In this document: positions 25,024 to 32,970 of the stretch, one piece after another | How the letters are laid out: every line of letters starts with the position of its first letter | Position numbering within the stretch: position 1 is the first letter of the stretch | Assembly (NCBI GenBank): GCA_023382335.1 | Contig: JAMCPM010000012.1 | Span: 1 to 64,000, forward strand | Length of the DNA: 64,000 nt | Direction: 5' to 3' | Origin: Actinomycetota bacterium | GTDB taxonomy: Bacteria > Actinomycetota > Thermoleophilia > BMS3ABIN01 | Translations under genes and position numbers: made by a program | Notes under the pieces: generated by a model | Seen by the model: the letters and a program-made list of their open reading frames with translations, nothing else | Databases searched by the model: none | What the model was told of the DNA's origin: nothing

Positions 25024-26550
25024 TCACTCCCAGTCGAGCAAACGCTGCTGGCCGGTCAGCCCTCTTACAGCCGTCGCGTCCTGGACAACCTCAAGAGTAC
25101 CCCTGTAGGCTCCGCTATCATCTCGAACGGCGAAGTATCTGATGTAGATGAATCTGTCTTCTTTCTCAATCCAGAAATCCGCGACATCCTTCTTGCCTGA
25201 CTTGAACTCATTGAGGATCTTCTGAACCTTGTCAAGGCTGGCCGGTGGATGGCAGTTCTGGACCTTGCGGCCGATCACGCCGGGGCTGCGGGGAAATATC
25301 TTGTGCCGCACCTGCGAGTAGTAACGCACCTCATCGTTCTCATCAACAAAGGAGATCTCTACGGGCAGATGCGTCAGGATCAGTTTTACCTGTTCGGGAG
25401 TCAGTTGCCCGGTGGCGAGATCCAGAAAGACGGACCCCCCGGCCGATGTGGGCCCCCCGGCCGATTTCCTAAAAACCGGACTAATGGTTTCTTCCGTGGC
25501 CACGCCCTGTTCGGGAACAATCCAGGCATATCCGATCTCGCTTTCACCCTGGCCGACTTTTTGCCAATCGGCTTCGGAAAGTGTTTCCATGGCCATGGGG
25601 AAGAGGATGTTCTCTTCCTTGTAGATCATGTCATTGATTGACTTGATCACATATCTGAGTGTGTTTATTACTTCATGTTCCCGCGAGGCCGCGAGTTCGC
25701 CCCGGGCTGTCTTGATGGCGTCCCGGATGTCATCATGGAGCGCCCACATGACTTGAGAGGGCCCAGTGATCTTGTACCTCTCCAGCAGGGGGAAGAGCTG
25801 GTTTTCCTTCCGCAGATAATGAAGGTCGATGTCAGCCAGCCGCTCCATCAGCTGTTCGAGCTCATCCCGGTATTGCCTGAAAAATTCTTCTTCTCCCAGG
25901 CCACCGGCCTTATCAAGGACCCGCGCCATCTCCCGCGTGATTTCCTCCGCGGCCCGGTTCTCGCGCATGAACGTATGCACGGGATGGCCCGGAGGCGTCG
26001 CGAGCGCGGCCTGGCTCGCAAGGGATTCCCGGAACACTTCAACGTGCACATCGCATAAACGCTTGATCTCCGATTCGGGCATGCCCTCTTCGATCAGCCC
26101 CTGCTCCATGGCGGCGATTTCAGACGGGTCGATATCCTTGACAAGATCATGGAACCGCTGTTTCAGGATTTCCATGTCCTCGCCGTTGTGGAGGTCCATG
26201 ATTATACCTTTCAGGATCTCCTGCCTGGCGGCGCGGTCATCTGGCTCCGCGCCCCTGATACCAACTTCATCGCGCCCGGCCGGCGCCTCCTCGTCATCAT
26301 TCCCCTGTCCGGCCGTCACCTCTTCGCCGGTATTTTTCCTGATCTCAGCAGCAATTTCAGAAAGAAGCTGATCGATTGGCAGTCCGCCCATGGACGCCAC
26401 CTGGGCCAGTGAGGCCACTTTACCGATGGTTTTCCTTGAAACCGGGTTCTGCAGCAGCTTGTACCTGGGGGACTTGGCCAGAAAGAATTCCAGCAGAAAG
26501 GGATAACCGCTCAGCAGGTCGTCAATTTTGGTTTTCGGGCCTAGCTCCAC
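25024..26550 (-). CDS. DUF438 protein with hemerythrin and PAS-like domains
   Basis: 508 residues with a recognisable domain order. An N-terminal DUF1858-like helical domain (about 1-65) includes DLLSGYPFLLEFFLAKSPRYKLLQNP. A DUF438 block follows (about 105-175; HDLVKDIDPSEIAAMEQGLIEEGMP), then a hemerythrin four-helix region with histidines in HTFMREN, DIDLHYLRKENQLFPLLER, ALHDDIRDA and EENILFPMA (about 190-330), and a C-terminal PAS-like domain (about 365-495; ISFVDENDEVRYYSQ). Relatives are linked to nitric-oxide or redox sensing. GTG 26550 lacks a Shine-Dalgarno; a weak -10 (CATTAT) lies five bases before it, so the message may be leaderless. Confidence 0.88.
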   Translation of the reverse strand: MELGPKTKIDDLLSGYPFLLEFFLAKSPRYKLLQNPVSRKTIGKVASLAQVASMGGLPIDQLLSEIAAEIRKNTGEEVTAGQGNDDEEAPAGRDEVGIRGAEPDDRAARQEILKGIIMDLHNGEDMEILKQRFHDLVKDIDPSEIAAMEQGLIEEGMPESEIKRLCDVHVEVFRESLASQAALATPPGHPVHTFMRENRAAEEITREMARVLDKAGGLGEEEFFRQYRDELEQLMERLADIDLHYLRKENQLFPLLERYKITGPSQVMWALHDDIRDAIKTARGELAASREHEVINTLRYVIKSINDMIYKEENILFPMAMETLSEADWQKVGQGESEIGYAWIVPEQGVATEETISPVFRKSAGGPTSAGGSVFLDLATGQLTPEQVKLILTHLPVEISFVDENDEVRYYSQVRHKIFPRSPGVIGRKVQNCHPPASLDKVQKILNEFKSGKKDVADFWIEKEDRFIYIRYFAVRDDSGAYRGTLEVVQDATAVRGLTGQQRLLDWE

Positions 26551-26642
26551 GACAGATAATGTTCCCCGCTTTGAGCCTGCTCTAACTTATTGGCAAAGGA
26601 AAAATTTTACCTCGGATTTCACGCCGCCGCTCTTCGGCTGGC

Positions 26643-27380
26643 TCACGCCGCCGCCCGCGCCGGGCCGCAGACCGGCACCGCTTCGCCCAGCCCGCCGCCG
26701 CCGGTGGTGACCGAGGCCTCGGCCCGCCGCTTGATTCCCAGCAGCATGCGCCGCTCCATGATGAAATGCACCGGCTCCAGGCCGTACTTGTTCCACATCA
26801 GGTCGGAAAAAGTGTGCCCGAAATCAGACCGCGTACGGGCGATCAGCCTGGTCGTGCGGCTGTCGAGCCGGATCAGCGCCAGCGTCCAGCTCACAAACGG
26901 TTTGTGCCCGGCAAGATTTTCAGCCGGCGAACCGGGGCTGCGCATGACCAGTGCGTGCTCGGGCTCAACCGATACGACCTCGAAGTGCAGGTCGGTGAAA
27001 TAATCCTCGGGAACCAGCCGGAAGGTGTCGCCTGGCTTGAGGTCCTGGAATTCCGGGATGATGCGATCGGCGCTATGGACGCGCATGCGCAGGATGTTTT
27101 CCAGCCAGTCGTAGCTGTAGAGGCCGCCGCGTCCCTGGCCCATCTGCACCACCCACGGCCAGACCACCGCCGCCGGGGCGTTGATGGTGATGGCGTGATT
27201 GACGGAGTAGCGGGGGTTGCTGACGATCTCATCCCCGGGAAGGGGAATCAGGGTCTCCTCTTCGGTTGCCCCCCATCGGGTCAGTTTCCGCCTGCCAACG
27301 GTCGCGTAGCTGCTGGCGCCGGCGGCGGCGAGCAGCGCCGCCAGCCGCGGGCCGGTTACTTTTATTCGCGAGAACTTCAT
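26643..27380 (-). CDS. SRPBCC-family (START-like) protein
   Basis: 245 residues. After a hydrophobic N-terminus (AALLAAAGASSYATVG, possible signal anchor) comes an SRPBCC fold: HAITINAPAAVVWPWVVQMGQGRGGLYSYDWLEN is the usual first strand and helix of polyketide-cyclase-like proteins, followed by PGDTFRL and TRLIARTRSDF. These bind hydrophobic ligands in a deep pocket; the ligand here is unknown. It starts one base after the stop of the upstream DUF4097-like gene, so the two are an operon. The Gly/Ala-rich C-terminus looks unstructured. Confidence 0.78.
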   Translation of the reverse strand: MKFSRIKVTGPRLAALLAAAGASSYATVGRRKLTRWGATEEETLIPLPGDEIVSNPRYSVNHAITINAPAAVVWPWVVQMGQGRGGLYSYDWLENILRMRVHSADRIIPEFQDLKPGDTFRLVPEDYFTDLHFEVVSVEPEHALVMRSPGSPAENLAGHKPFVSWTLALIRLDSRTTRLIARTRSDFGHTFSDLMWNKYGLEPVHFIMERRMLLGIKRRAEASVTTGGGGLGEAVPVCGPARAAA

Positions 27381-27381
27381 C

Positions 27382-28179
27382 TCAGCTCCCCCCCGTCACT
27401 TGCAGGCTGAGGGATCCCAGCGCCATGCTCGCAAGGACGGACAATACCGGCGTCTTCCCCGCGAGCGCCGCTTCGGTCCAGAAAGCGCCCTCTTTCTTGG
27501 CCAGGCCGTCGCCGATGTCGAGGCTGCCGAGCACCGAGCCCGGCGTGATCTTCGCCGCCGTGGTCGCGGGCACCCTGACCTTGACCAGAGAGGCGCCGGC
27601 CGTCAGCTTGACGCTGGCGTCGCGGTGAAGCTCGCCGCCGAAGTCGAAATCGTAGGTGGCGGCGCCGCCGTCGAGGGCCATCCGGGACATGTTGGCGTTG
27701 GCCAGGTTCCTCATGACCATGGTCACGGCTCCGGCGCTGATATCGATGTTATCCATCTCGATCGGGTTGGGCTCGGAAAAATCGATCTCGCTCTTGCCGG
27801 CTCCCTTCTTGATGACAAGCCGGATCAGCGGCAGCCCGCCGAGTTCGAGGGAGCTTTCGCTGGCGCCGGTCTCGACGATGAGCGTGAAAGGGCGGGCCTT
27901 GCCAAGCAAGAGCTCGAGCTGCGGAGCCCCGGAGAATGGCGTCTTGATCGCCGAGATGCTGCCCTTCTGGGTGATGCGGACCATGCCGTCGCCCTCGTCG
28001 ACGATCTTCGAGGCAAGGCCGCCGCCGGGATCCTCGTAGCTGCCGGTGATCCAGGCGCCGGCCGTGTTTTCCTCCGGGGAAATGCGCAGACGGCAGGCGC
28101 CGACGCTGATCCTCAGCTGTAGCGGCGCTTCGATATCGGGATAGGGGATCTCTATCTTCGTGGCTTCGTCGGTTTTCAT
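27382..28179 (-). CDS. DUF4097-like beta-solenoid protein
   Basis: 265 residues. It is built of repeated short beta strands with small residues (LQLRISVGACRLRI, ARPFTLIVETGASESSLELGGLPLIRLVIKKGAGKSEIDFS, DISAGAVTMVMRNLANAN, GGAATYDFDFGG, VKLTAGASLVKVRVP), the pattern of DUF4097/LiaF-type 'toastrack' domains. No enzyme motif is visible, and there is no signal peptide. ATG 28179 is chosen for its GGGAGG upstream. Function unknown; in relatives the fold occurs in envelope-stress proteins. It is coupled to the downstream SRPBCC gene. Confidence 0.65.
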   Translation of the reverse strand: MKTDEATKIEIPYPDIEAPLQLRISVGACRLRISPEENTAGAWITGSYEDPGGGLASKIVDEGDGMVRITQKGSISAIKTPFSGAPQLELLLGKARPFTLIVETGASESSLELGGLPLIRLVIKKGAGKSEIDFSEPNPIEMDNIDISAGAVTMVMRNLANANMSRMALDGGAATYDFDFGGELHRDASVKLTAGASLVKVRVPATTAAKITPGSVLGSLDIGDGLAKKEGAFWTEAALAGKTPVLSVLASMALGSLSLQVTGGS

Positions 28180-28377
28180 GGCTCCTCCCAATCACGTGAA
28201 CAGGTCAAGCAACGCGAAAATGCGCATTACTTCGCAATTTCCCGCGGCGGCGGGAGTTCAAACAAAAGCTGCAATTCTGTTTTGAATTTCATGATTGAGT
28301 GGCAGAAAACGAGTATAATTAACGTCATCTTGCAAAATTACATTGTATTATTGCAAGTATTATGATAATTTGCATAT

Positions 28378-30060
28378 ATGAAATTATACCCGCGTCATAT
28401 TTCCAGGATGCTCGAAGACAGGGTCGCAACTCGCAAAATCGCGCTGTTGACTGGTGCCCGCCAGACAGGCAAGACTACGATGGTGCGTGATATCTTGCCT
28501 GTCGAATCAGACCTGGATATCGCTTACTTCAACCTGGATGATCCAGATGAACGGATAAGATTGCATGAGAATCCAGTTAGCCTGCTCAACTTGCCTGGCA
28601 AACTTGTGGTTCTGGATGAAATTCAGAAGCAGCCCGAACTTCTGGATGTTGTGAAACTTATTACAGATCGTCAAGTAACTCCACGCTTTCTCCTCTTGGG
28701 ATCGTCCCAGATTCTCCTTCTCAATAAAGTTCGGGAATCACTTGCCGGCCGCATAACTATTCTTTCTCTTTGGCCTTTGGCTGTGGGGGAAAGAGTCCAT
28801 GGCAAGCAAGCGCCGGAAATCGTAATTAATCAGATTATGGAGGAAGGGGAAGTGACCCTGACTAAGCTTATTAACTCCCCGCCATCTCCCTCGGCCGGAC
28901 AGTTACTTCAAGAGAGAAGCCATCGCGGCCTGGTTTGGGGAGGCTTCCCCCCGGTAGAAACGCTGCCCGAAGATCAACAACGCAGAATCTGGCTGCGGGA
29001 TTACAGAAGCACATATTTGGAACGAGACCTGGCTGATGTCGGCCGTGTTGCAGATCTTGACCAGTTTGCCCGAGCTCAAATTCTGTTTGCTGCTCGCACC
29101 GGACAGATACTTTCATACTCCGAGGTTTCTCGAGACCTTGGCGTCAGCGTGAACACAATCAAGAAATACCTCAAATTTTTAGAGATCTCTTATCAGGTAC
29201 ATCTGCTACAGCCTTATTCAGACAATATCTCCAGCAGACTTGTGAAAAGCCCGAAAATTTATTGGCTGGATACGGGCTTGGCTAGGGTACTGTCTGAACG
29301 ATTCAACCCTGGCGATGGACCCCTATATGAAACCTTTATCGCTGGAGAAATAGTAAAGTGGTTATCCTGGATGGAGGAGCCCCCAAAATTTGGCTTTTTC
29401 CGGACAAGCGCGGGCGCGGAGGTGGATTTTGTTATCTGGACGAACGAGACCATCATTGCCATTGAGGCCAAAGCCTCAACAAACGTCCACCCAGGTTCGG
29501 CTCGGAGTATTATCCACTTTTTTGATTCCATTCCACTGGGAAAAAAGAAAACACGACAGATCGGCCTGATTGTTTATAGGGGAAAAACAATAAGACAAAT
29601 GCAACCAAATGTCTGGGCAATCCCGGACTGGATTCTGTTTGGAGGAATTAACATGTATTTATGCAGCTACAAAGGATCGAGCCGGACGAGTGATGCTCTC
29701 ATGGATGGAGTAGAATACCGGTTTGATTTTACTCTTACACCGGAAGAAAAGATCGGTCAGCCCGACGAGAAACACAGTCAGAAGGAAGTAGGAGTTTCTG
29801 TCTCATGCTCCGGAAGCCAGGCTGCTGTTTGGGGATTTGACCACCTATCCCAGGATATAAGAAAAATTCTTTACTGGTTCGCCCAGGAAAAAATCAAGAA
29901 AGGTGAGATCAAGCTTGGCCGGCAGAATGAAATTTCCTGGAATGAATTTCCGGAAGAGTTTAGAAACATGGCCCCTGATGTTTCACGCATACAATTCCCG
30001 CCGCCGGAGCCATTCCTAATTCAATTAGAGGATAGACGGAAGGTCGGCTTTCAACAGTAG
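28378..30060 (+). CDS. DUF4143-type AAA ATPase with extra C-terminal domain
   Basis: 560 residues. Residues 1-420 are a typical AAA_14/DUF4143 protein: Walker A GARQTGKTT, Walker B LVVLDEIQK, sensor LLLGSSQI, a helix-turn-helix (YSEVSRDLGVSVNTIKKYLKFLE), and the C-terminal nuclease-like core FFRTSAGAEVDFVIWT..AIEAKA. Such proteins usually end after NVWAIPDWILFG. Here the frame continues for about 138 residues (SYKGSSRTSDALMDGVEYRFDF onwards) with no recognised domain. At the joint the DNA reads TTTGGAGGAATTAACATG (29636-29653), a near-ideal ribosome site and ATG in the same frame. The gene is AT-richer than its neighbours and probably acquired. Confidence 0.8.
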   Translation: MKLYPRHISRMLEDRVATRKIALLTGARQTGKTTMVRDILPVESDLDIAYFNLDDPDERIRLHENPVSLLNLPGKLVVLDEIQKQPELLDVVKLITDRQVTPRFLLLGSSQILLLNKVRESLAGRITILSLWPLAVGERVHGKQAPEIVINQIMEEGEVTLTKLINSPPSPSAGQLLQERSHRGLVWGGFPPVETLPEDQQRRIWLRDYRSTYLERDLADVGRVADLDQFARAQILFAARTGQILSYSEVSRDLGVSVNTIKKYLKFLEISYQVHLLQPYSDNISSRLVKSPKIYWLDTGLARVLSERFNPGDGPLYETFIAGEIVKWLSWMEEPPKFGFFRTSAGAEVDFVIWTNETIIAIEAKASTNVHPGSARSIIHFFDSIPLGKKKTRQIGLIVYRGKTIRQMQPNVWAIPDWILFGGINMYLCSYKGSSRTSDALMDGVEYRFDFTLTPEEKIGQPDEKHSQKEVGVSVSCSGSQAAVWGFDHLSQDIRKILYWFAQEKIKKGEIKLGRQNEISWNEFPEEFRNMAPDVSRIQFPPPEPFLIQLEDRRKVGFQQ

Positions 30061-30088
30061 AGCTTGTACCGGCGGCGTCACCCCCGAA

Positions 30089-30268
30089 TTCAATCCGTCC
30101 GCGGCTTCTGCTATACTCTTCACTTCCACTGCATAGCGTCGCGCGCCTGCTAAGGCAGCCGCCTGCGCACATAGCGTTGCGGGCCCGGCAAGGGCCGGCA
30201 TACGCGCCAAATATTCCCACTCCTGCTCCATGCAAAGGCATGGGGCCGCCATAGACCAAAGGAGGTGA
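30089..30268 (+). promoter_or_regulatory. rpsF promoter and structured leader
   Basis: A weak promoter (TTCAAT at 30089-30094, 17 nt, TATACT at 30112-30117) precedes a ~145-nt leader. The leader holds two direct copies of CATAGCGTYGCG (from 30132 and 30170), each followed by a short hairpin, and ends in AAAGGAGGTGAG. Ribosomal-protein S6:S18 autoregulatory leaders occur upstream of rpsF in many bacteria; whether this is one cannot be decided by eye. Confidence 0.4.
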
Positions 30269-30582
30269 GTACCACGAGCAACTACGAAATAATGCTTCTG
30301 CTCAACCCTGAAGCAGAGCCCGCCCGCCAGACGGAAATACTGGACCGCATCAGGAAGACGTCCACGGACGGCGGCGGCTCGGTTGAAAAAGTCGAGGAAT
30401 GGGGCAAGAAGCGTCTTGCCTACGAGATCGACCATATCCGCGACGCCTTCTATTACGTCATCACTCTCACCATCACTCCGGCTGTGCTAGACGAGATCTC
30501 GCGCATCCTCAGGATAACCGACGAGGTGATCCGGTTCATGCCGGTGGCCCTCAAGGAAAAAGTAGCAGTAAGTGAGAGCTAA
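30265..30582 (+). CDS. rpsF: 30S ribosomal protein S6
   Basis: 105 residues from GTG 30265; the S6 fold is clear from NYEIMLLLNPEAEP, WGKKRLAYEIDHIRDAFYYVITL and RILRITDEVIRFMPV. S6 binds with S18 in the 30S platform. The start is odd: the perfect anti-SD complement AAAGGAGGTGA (30258-30268) overlaps that GTG, whereas an in-frame ACG at 30274 is 8 nt after GGAGG and gives the normal S6 N-terminus (M)SNYEIM. It heads the rpsF-ssb-rpsR-DUF2232-rplI-dnaB cluster. Confidence 0.93.
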   Translation: MSTTSNYEIMLLLNPEAEPARQTEILDRIRKTSTDGGGSVEKVEEWGKKRLAYEIDHIRDAFYYVITLTITPAVLDEISRILRITDEVIRFMPVALKEKVAVSES

Positions 30583-30594
30583 AGGAGGCACTCG

Positions 30595-31038
30595 ATGGCC
30601 AGTATCAACCGTGTAACCCTGGTAGGAAACCTGACCCGCGACCCCGAGCTGAGGACGACGCCCAACGGCAAGTCCGTGTGCACGCTGGGGCTGGCGGTGA
30701 ACGAACGCTACAAGAACGAGTCCGGCGAGTGGATCGAGAAGCCGAACTTCTTTGACATCGTCGTCTGGGGAGCCCAGGCGGAGAGCTGCAGCCAGTATCT
30801 CGCCAAGGGCAGGCAGGTCGCCGTTGACGGGCGGCTGAGCTTCCGCAGCTGGGAAGCCCAGGACGGCTCCAAGCGCTCCAAGGTGGAGGTCATCGCCAAT
30901 ACGGTGCAGTTCCTGGGCACGCGCCAGGACGCAGGCTCATCGGCCGCGCCGGTAGCAACGGGAGCGCCGTCGGGCTTGAACCCCGATACGTCCGATTTTG
31001 ATGCACCTTCGTCGTCTGATGACGACATCCCGTTTTAA
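30595..31038 (+). CDS. ssb: Single-stranded DNA-binding protein
   Basis: 147 residues. It starts INRVTLVGNLTRDPELRTTPNG, the OB-fold opening of bacterial SSB, with FFDIVVWGAQAE and GRLSFRSWEAQDGSKRSKVEVIA following. The C-terminal tail is disordered and ends SSSDDDIPF, the acidic tip that docks replication and repair proteins. AAAGGAGG precedes the ATG by a usual distance. Its position between rpsF and rpsR is conserved across most bacteria. Confidence 0.97.
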   Translation: MASINRVTLVGNLTRDPELRTTPNGKSVCTLGLAVNERYKNESGEWIEKPNFFDIVVWGAQAESCSQYLAKGRQVAVDGRLSFRSWEAQDGSKRSKVEVIANTVQFLGTRQDAGSSAAPVATGAPSGLNPDTSDFDAPSSSDDDIPF

Positions 31039-31135
31039 GCGGGAAAAAACCAGCCAGGGGGCTTGCCTCGCAAAGGCAACGCCCTTTGGTTTTAACCAGG
31101 AACCAGGAACAAGAAACTAGAAACGGAGTTTTTAC

Positions 31136-31423
31136 ATGCCACCATCATCTTCAAGAGGTTCAGGACCGCGCCGCGGCGGCAGCAAGCGGCCGTCCTGGCG
31201 AGCCGGGGGAGGTTCCCAGCGCCGCAAATACTGCTATTTCTGCAAGGAAAAGGTCGACGAGATCGACTACAAGAACTATAACCAGCTACGCCGTTACGTC
31301 TCCGACCGGGGCAAGATCCGCGCCCGCCGTGTCACCGGGACCTGCCGGCGCCATCAGCGCCAGCTCGCCATTGCCATCAAGCGCGCCCGGGAAATGGCTC
31401 TGCTGCCGTATCTGGTCAGATAG
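31136..31423 (+). CDS. rpsR: 30S ribosomal protein S18, zinc-binding form
   Basis: 95 residues. The S18 core is [16 protein letters not shown] and [16 protein letters not shown]. It has CxxC (CYFC) and CRRH, the four ligands of the zinc-containing (C+) form. The basic N-terminal 35 residues are Gly/Arg-rich, longer than in E. coli but usual for actinobacteria. S18 forms a heterodimer with S6 from the first gene in this cluster. Confidence 0.96.
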   Translation: MPPSSSRGSGPRRGGSKRPSWRAGGGSQRRKYCYFCKEKVDEIDYKNYNQLRRYVSDRGKIRARRVTGTCRRHQRQLAIAIKRAREMALLPYLVR

Positions 31424-31433
31424 GACTGAACCG

Positions 31434-32417
31434 TTGGCCGATACCGCCGACAAAGGTGCGGTTTTCAAGGTCGCAGGCAAGGCGCTCGCAGCCTCGATCG
31501 CTCTGGGGATAGTCATCGCTTTTCTTCCCCTGCTGTCGCTGATAGCGATTCCCGCGATCCTGGTTCCGGCAGCGCTGGTCACCCACCGGTACGGCATCCT
31601 GGCCGGCATGGCCGTCAGCCTGATCGCCGGGGCCGTCTGTCTGGCCCTGACCGGGGTCTATGCCGGCATGCTGATCCTGCTGCTGGCTGCTCTGGCCGGC
31701 ACCGGCGCCGGAATTGCTTTGCGGCGCGGCGTCAGTCAGTTCCGCCTGTTCATGGTGACGGCGGGGCTGCTTTTCGTGGTCCTTGTCCTCTGGCTGGGAG
31801 CGGTACTGCTCATCAGCGGCCAGGGTCCGGTGAGCGCCATGCAGTCCCTGGCCGACCAGAACGCCGACTCTAGCCGGCAGATCTATCAGGCCATGGGGAT
31901 GAGCCAGCAGGATATCGACGCCACGCTTCAGGGTGTGAGCAATTTCGCCACGGCGCTGCCCTATCTGGCGCCGGCGGTGCTGCTGGTAGCCTCGCTCGTG
32001 TTCTCAGGGGCTTTCATCGCCATCGGCCGCAGGGTTTTCGAAAAGGCGGGAACACCGTTCCCGCAGGACTTCGTTTTCCGGGAAATGCGGGTGCACTGGG
32101 CCTTCGCCTACGCGACCATCGCCGGCTTTGTCTGCCTGATCTACGCCTATACCGTCGATGGAACCGGCGCCGAAGTGGTCTACCTCGTTGGCATGAACCT
32201 GCTGATCGCCTCGGGCGTGATGTTCTTCGTCCAGGGCCTGTCGGTCGTCAGCTTCCTGGTCTGGCATTTCAAGCTGTCGAGGGGGAAGCGGGCCGGCATC
32301 TACGCCTGCGTGGTCGTGCTGGAGGCATTCTTCTACACCACCAGCCTGCTGGGACTGTTTGACATCTGGTTCGACTTTCGCCGCCGGCTCATCGGCAGGA
32401 AAGCTGCCGGTCACTAA
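31434..32417 (+). CDS. DUF2232 (YybS-like) membrane protein
   Basis: 327 residues with about eight hydrophobic segments and no enzymatic motif; it matches DUF2232 (YybS), a family regularly encoded among rpsF-rpsR-rplI genes. TTG at 31434, ten bases after the rpsR stop, is chosen as the start (MADTADKGAVFKVAGKAL, then the first helix), because a longer frame upstream overlaps rpsR entirely. Function unknown; a transporter-like fold related to ECF S-components has been proposed for the family. Confidence 0.75.
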   Translation: MADTADKGAVFKVAGKALAASIALGIVIAFLPLLSLIAIPAILVPAALVTHRYGILAGMAVSLIAGAVCLALTGVYAGMLILLLAALAGTGAGIALRRGVSQFRLFMVTAGLLFVVLVLWLGAVLLISGQGPVSAMQSLADQNADSSRQIYQAMGMSQQDIDATLQGVSNFATALPYLAPAVLLVASLVFSGAFIAIGRRVFEKAGTPFPQDFVFREMRVHWAFAYATIAGFVCLIYAYTVDGTGAEVVYLVGMNLLIASGVMFFVQGLSVVSFLVWHFKLSRGKRAGIYACVVVLEAFFYTTSLLGLFDIWFDFRRRLIGRKAAGH

Positions 32418-32507
32418 GTCAGCCCGCGGGCGTACCAAGCAAATAGCGCCAAATATTAACAGCTGCAAATAGCTGCAAAAATAATTAAGAGAGGAGACCT
32501 CGAAGAC

Positions 32508-32963
32508 ATGGACGTGATATTGTTGCAGGACGTTGAGACGCTGGGCGACAGGGGTGCGGTCGTTACCGTCGCCGACGGTTATGCCCGCAATTTCCTTCTG
32601 CCCCGCAACCTGGCGGAACAGGCTTCACCCGGCCGCATAGCCGAGGTCAGGCACCGCCAGGAAGAGGAAGAGGCCAGGAAGGTCCGCGACGTCGAACGCG
32701 CCGGCGATCTGGCCGAGATCCTGAGCAAGACCGTGCTGACCGTGACCGCCCAGGCGGGAGCGGATGGCAAGCTCTTCGGCTCGGTTACCGCCGCGGATAT
32801 CTCCAAGGAGATCCTGCGCGCGCGCAACGTCAAGATCGACAAGAAAAAAATCAACCTCGAGGAACCGATCAAGGAGACCGGCGACTACATGGTCGAGATC
32901 GAAGTAAATACAGGGGTCAAAGCCAACGCCAAGGTAATCGTGGCGCCGGCGGCACAGGCCTGA
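32508..32963 (+). CDS. rplI: 50S ribosomal protein L9
   Basis: 151 residues. The N-terminal domain MDVILLQDVETLGDRGAVVTVADGYARNFLLPRNLA is diagnostic of L9. The long connecting helix (about 41-75) and the C-terminal RNA-binding domain (KLFGSVTAADISKEI, then IKETGDYMVEIEVNTGVKAKV-like) follow. AGAGAGGAG lies before the ATG. dnaB starts eight bases downstream. Confidence 0.97.
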   Translation: MDVILLQDVETLGDRGAVVTVADGYARNFLLPRNLAEQASPGRIAEVRHRQEEEEARKVRDVERAGDLAEILSKTVLTVTAQAGADGKLFGSVTAADISKEILRARNVKIDKKKINLEEPIKETGDYMVEIEVNTGVKANAKVIVAPAAQA

Positions 32964-32970
32964 GGAGCCC

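Noticed and set aside
31020-31095. Terminator or leader hairpin between ssb and rpsR
   Set aside because: Short stems with A-runs on the coding strand only; the cluster is usually transcribed through, and I see no convincing termination signal.
31086-31433. N-terminal extension of the DUF2232 gene over rpsR
   Set aside because: The extension lies entirely in another frame of rpsR and has no similarity to the family; TTG at 31434 fits better.
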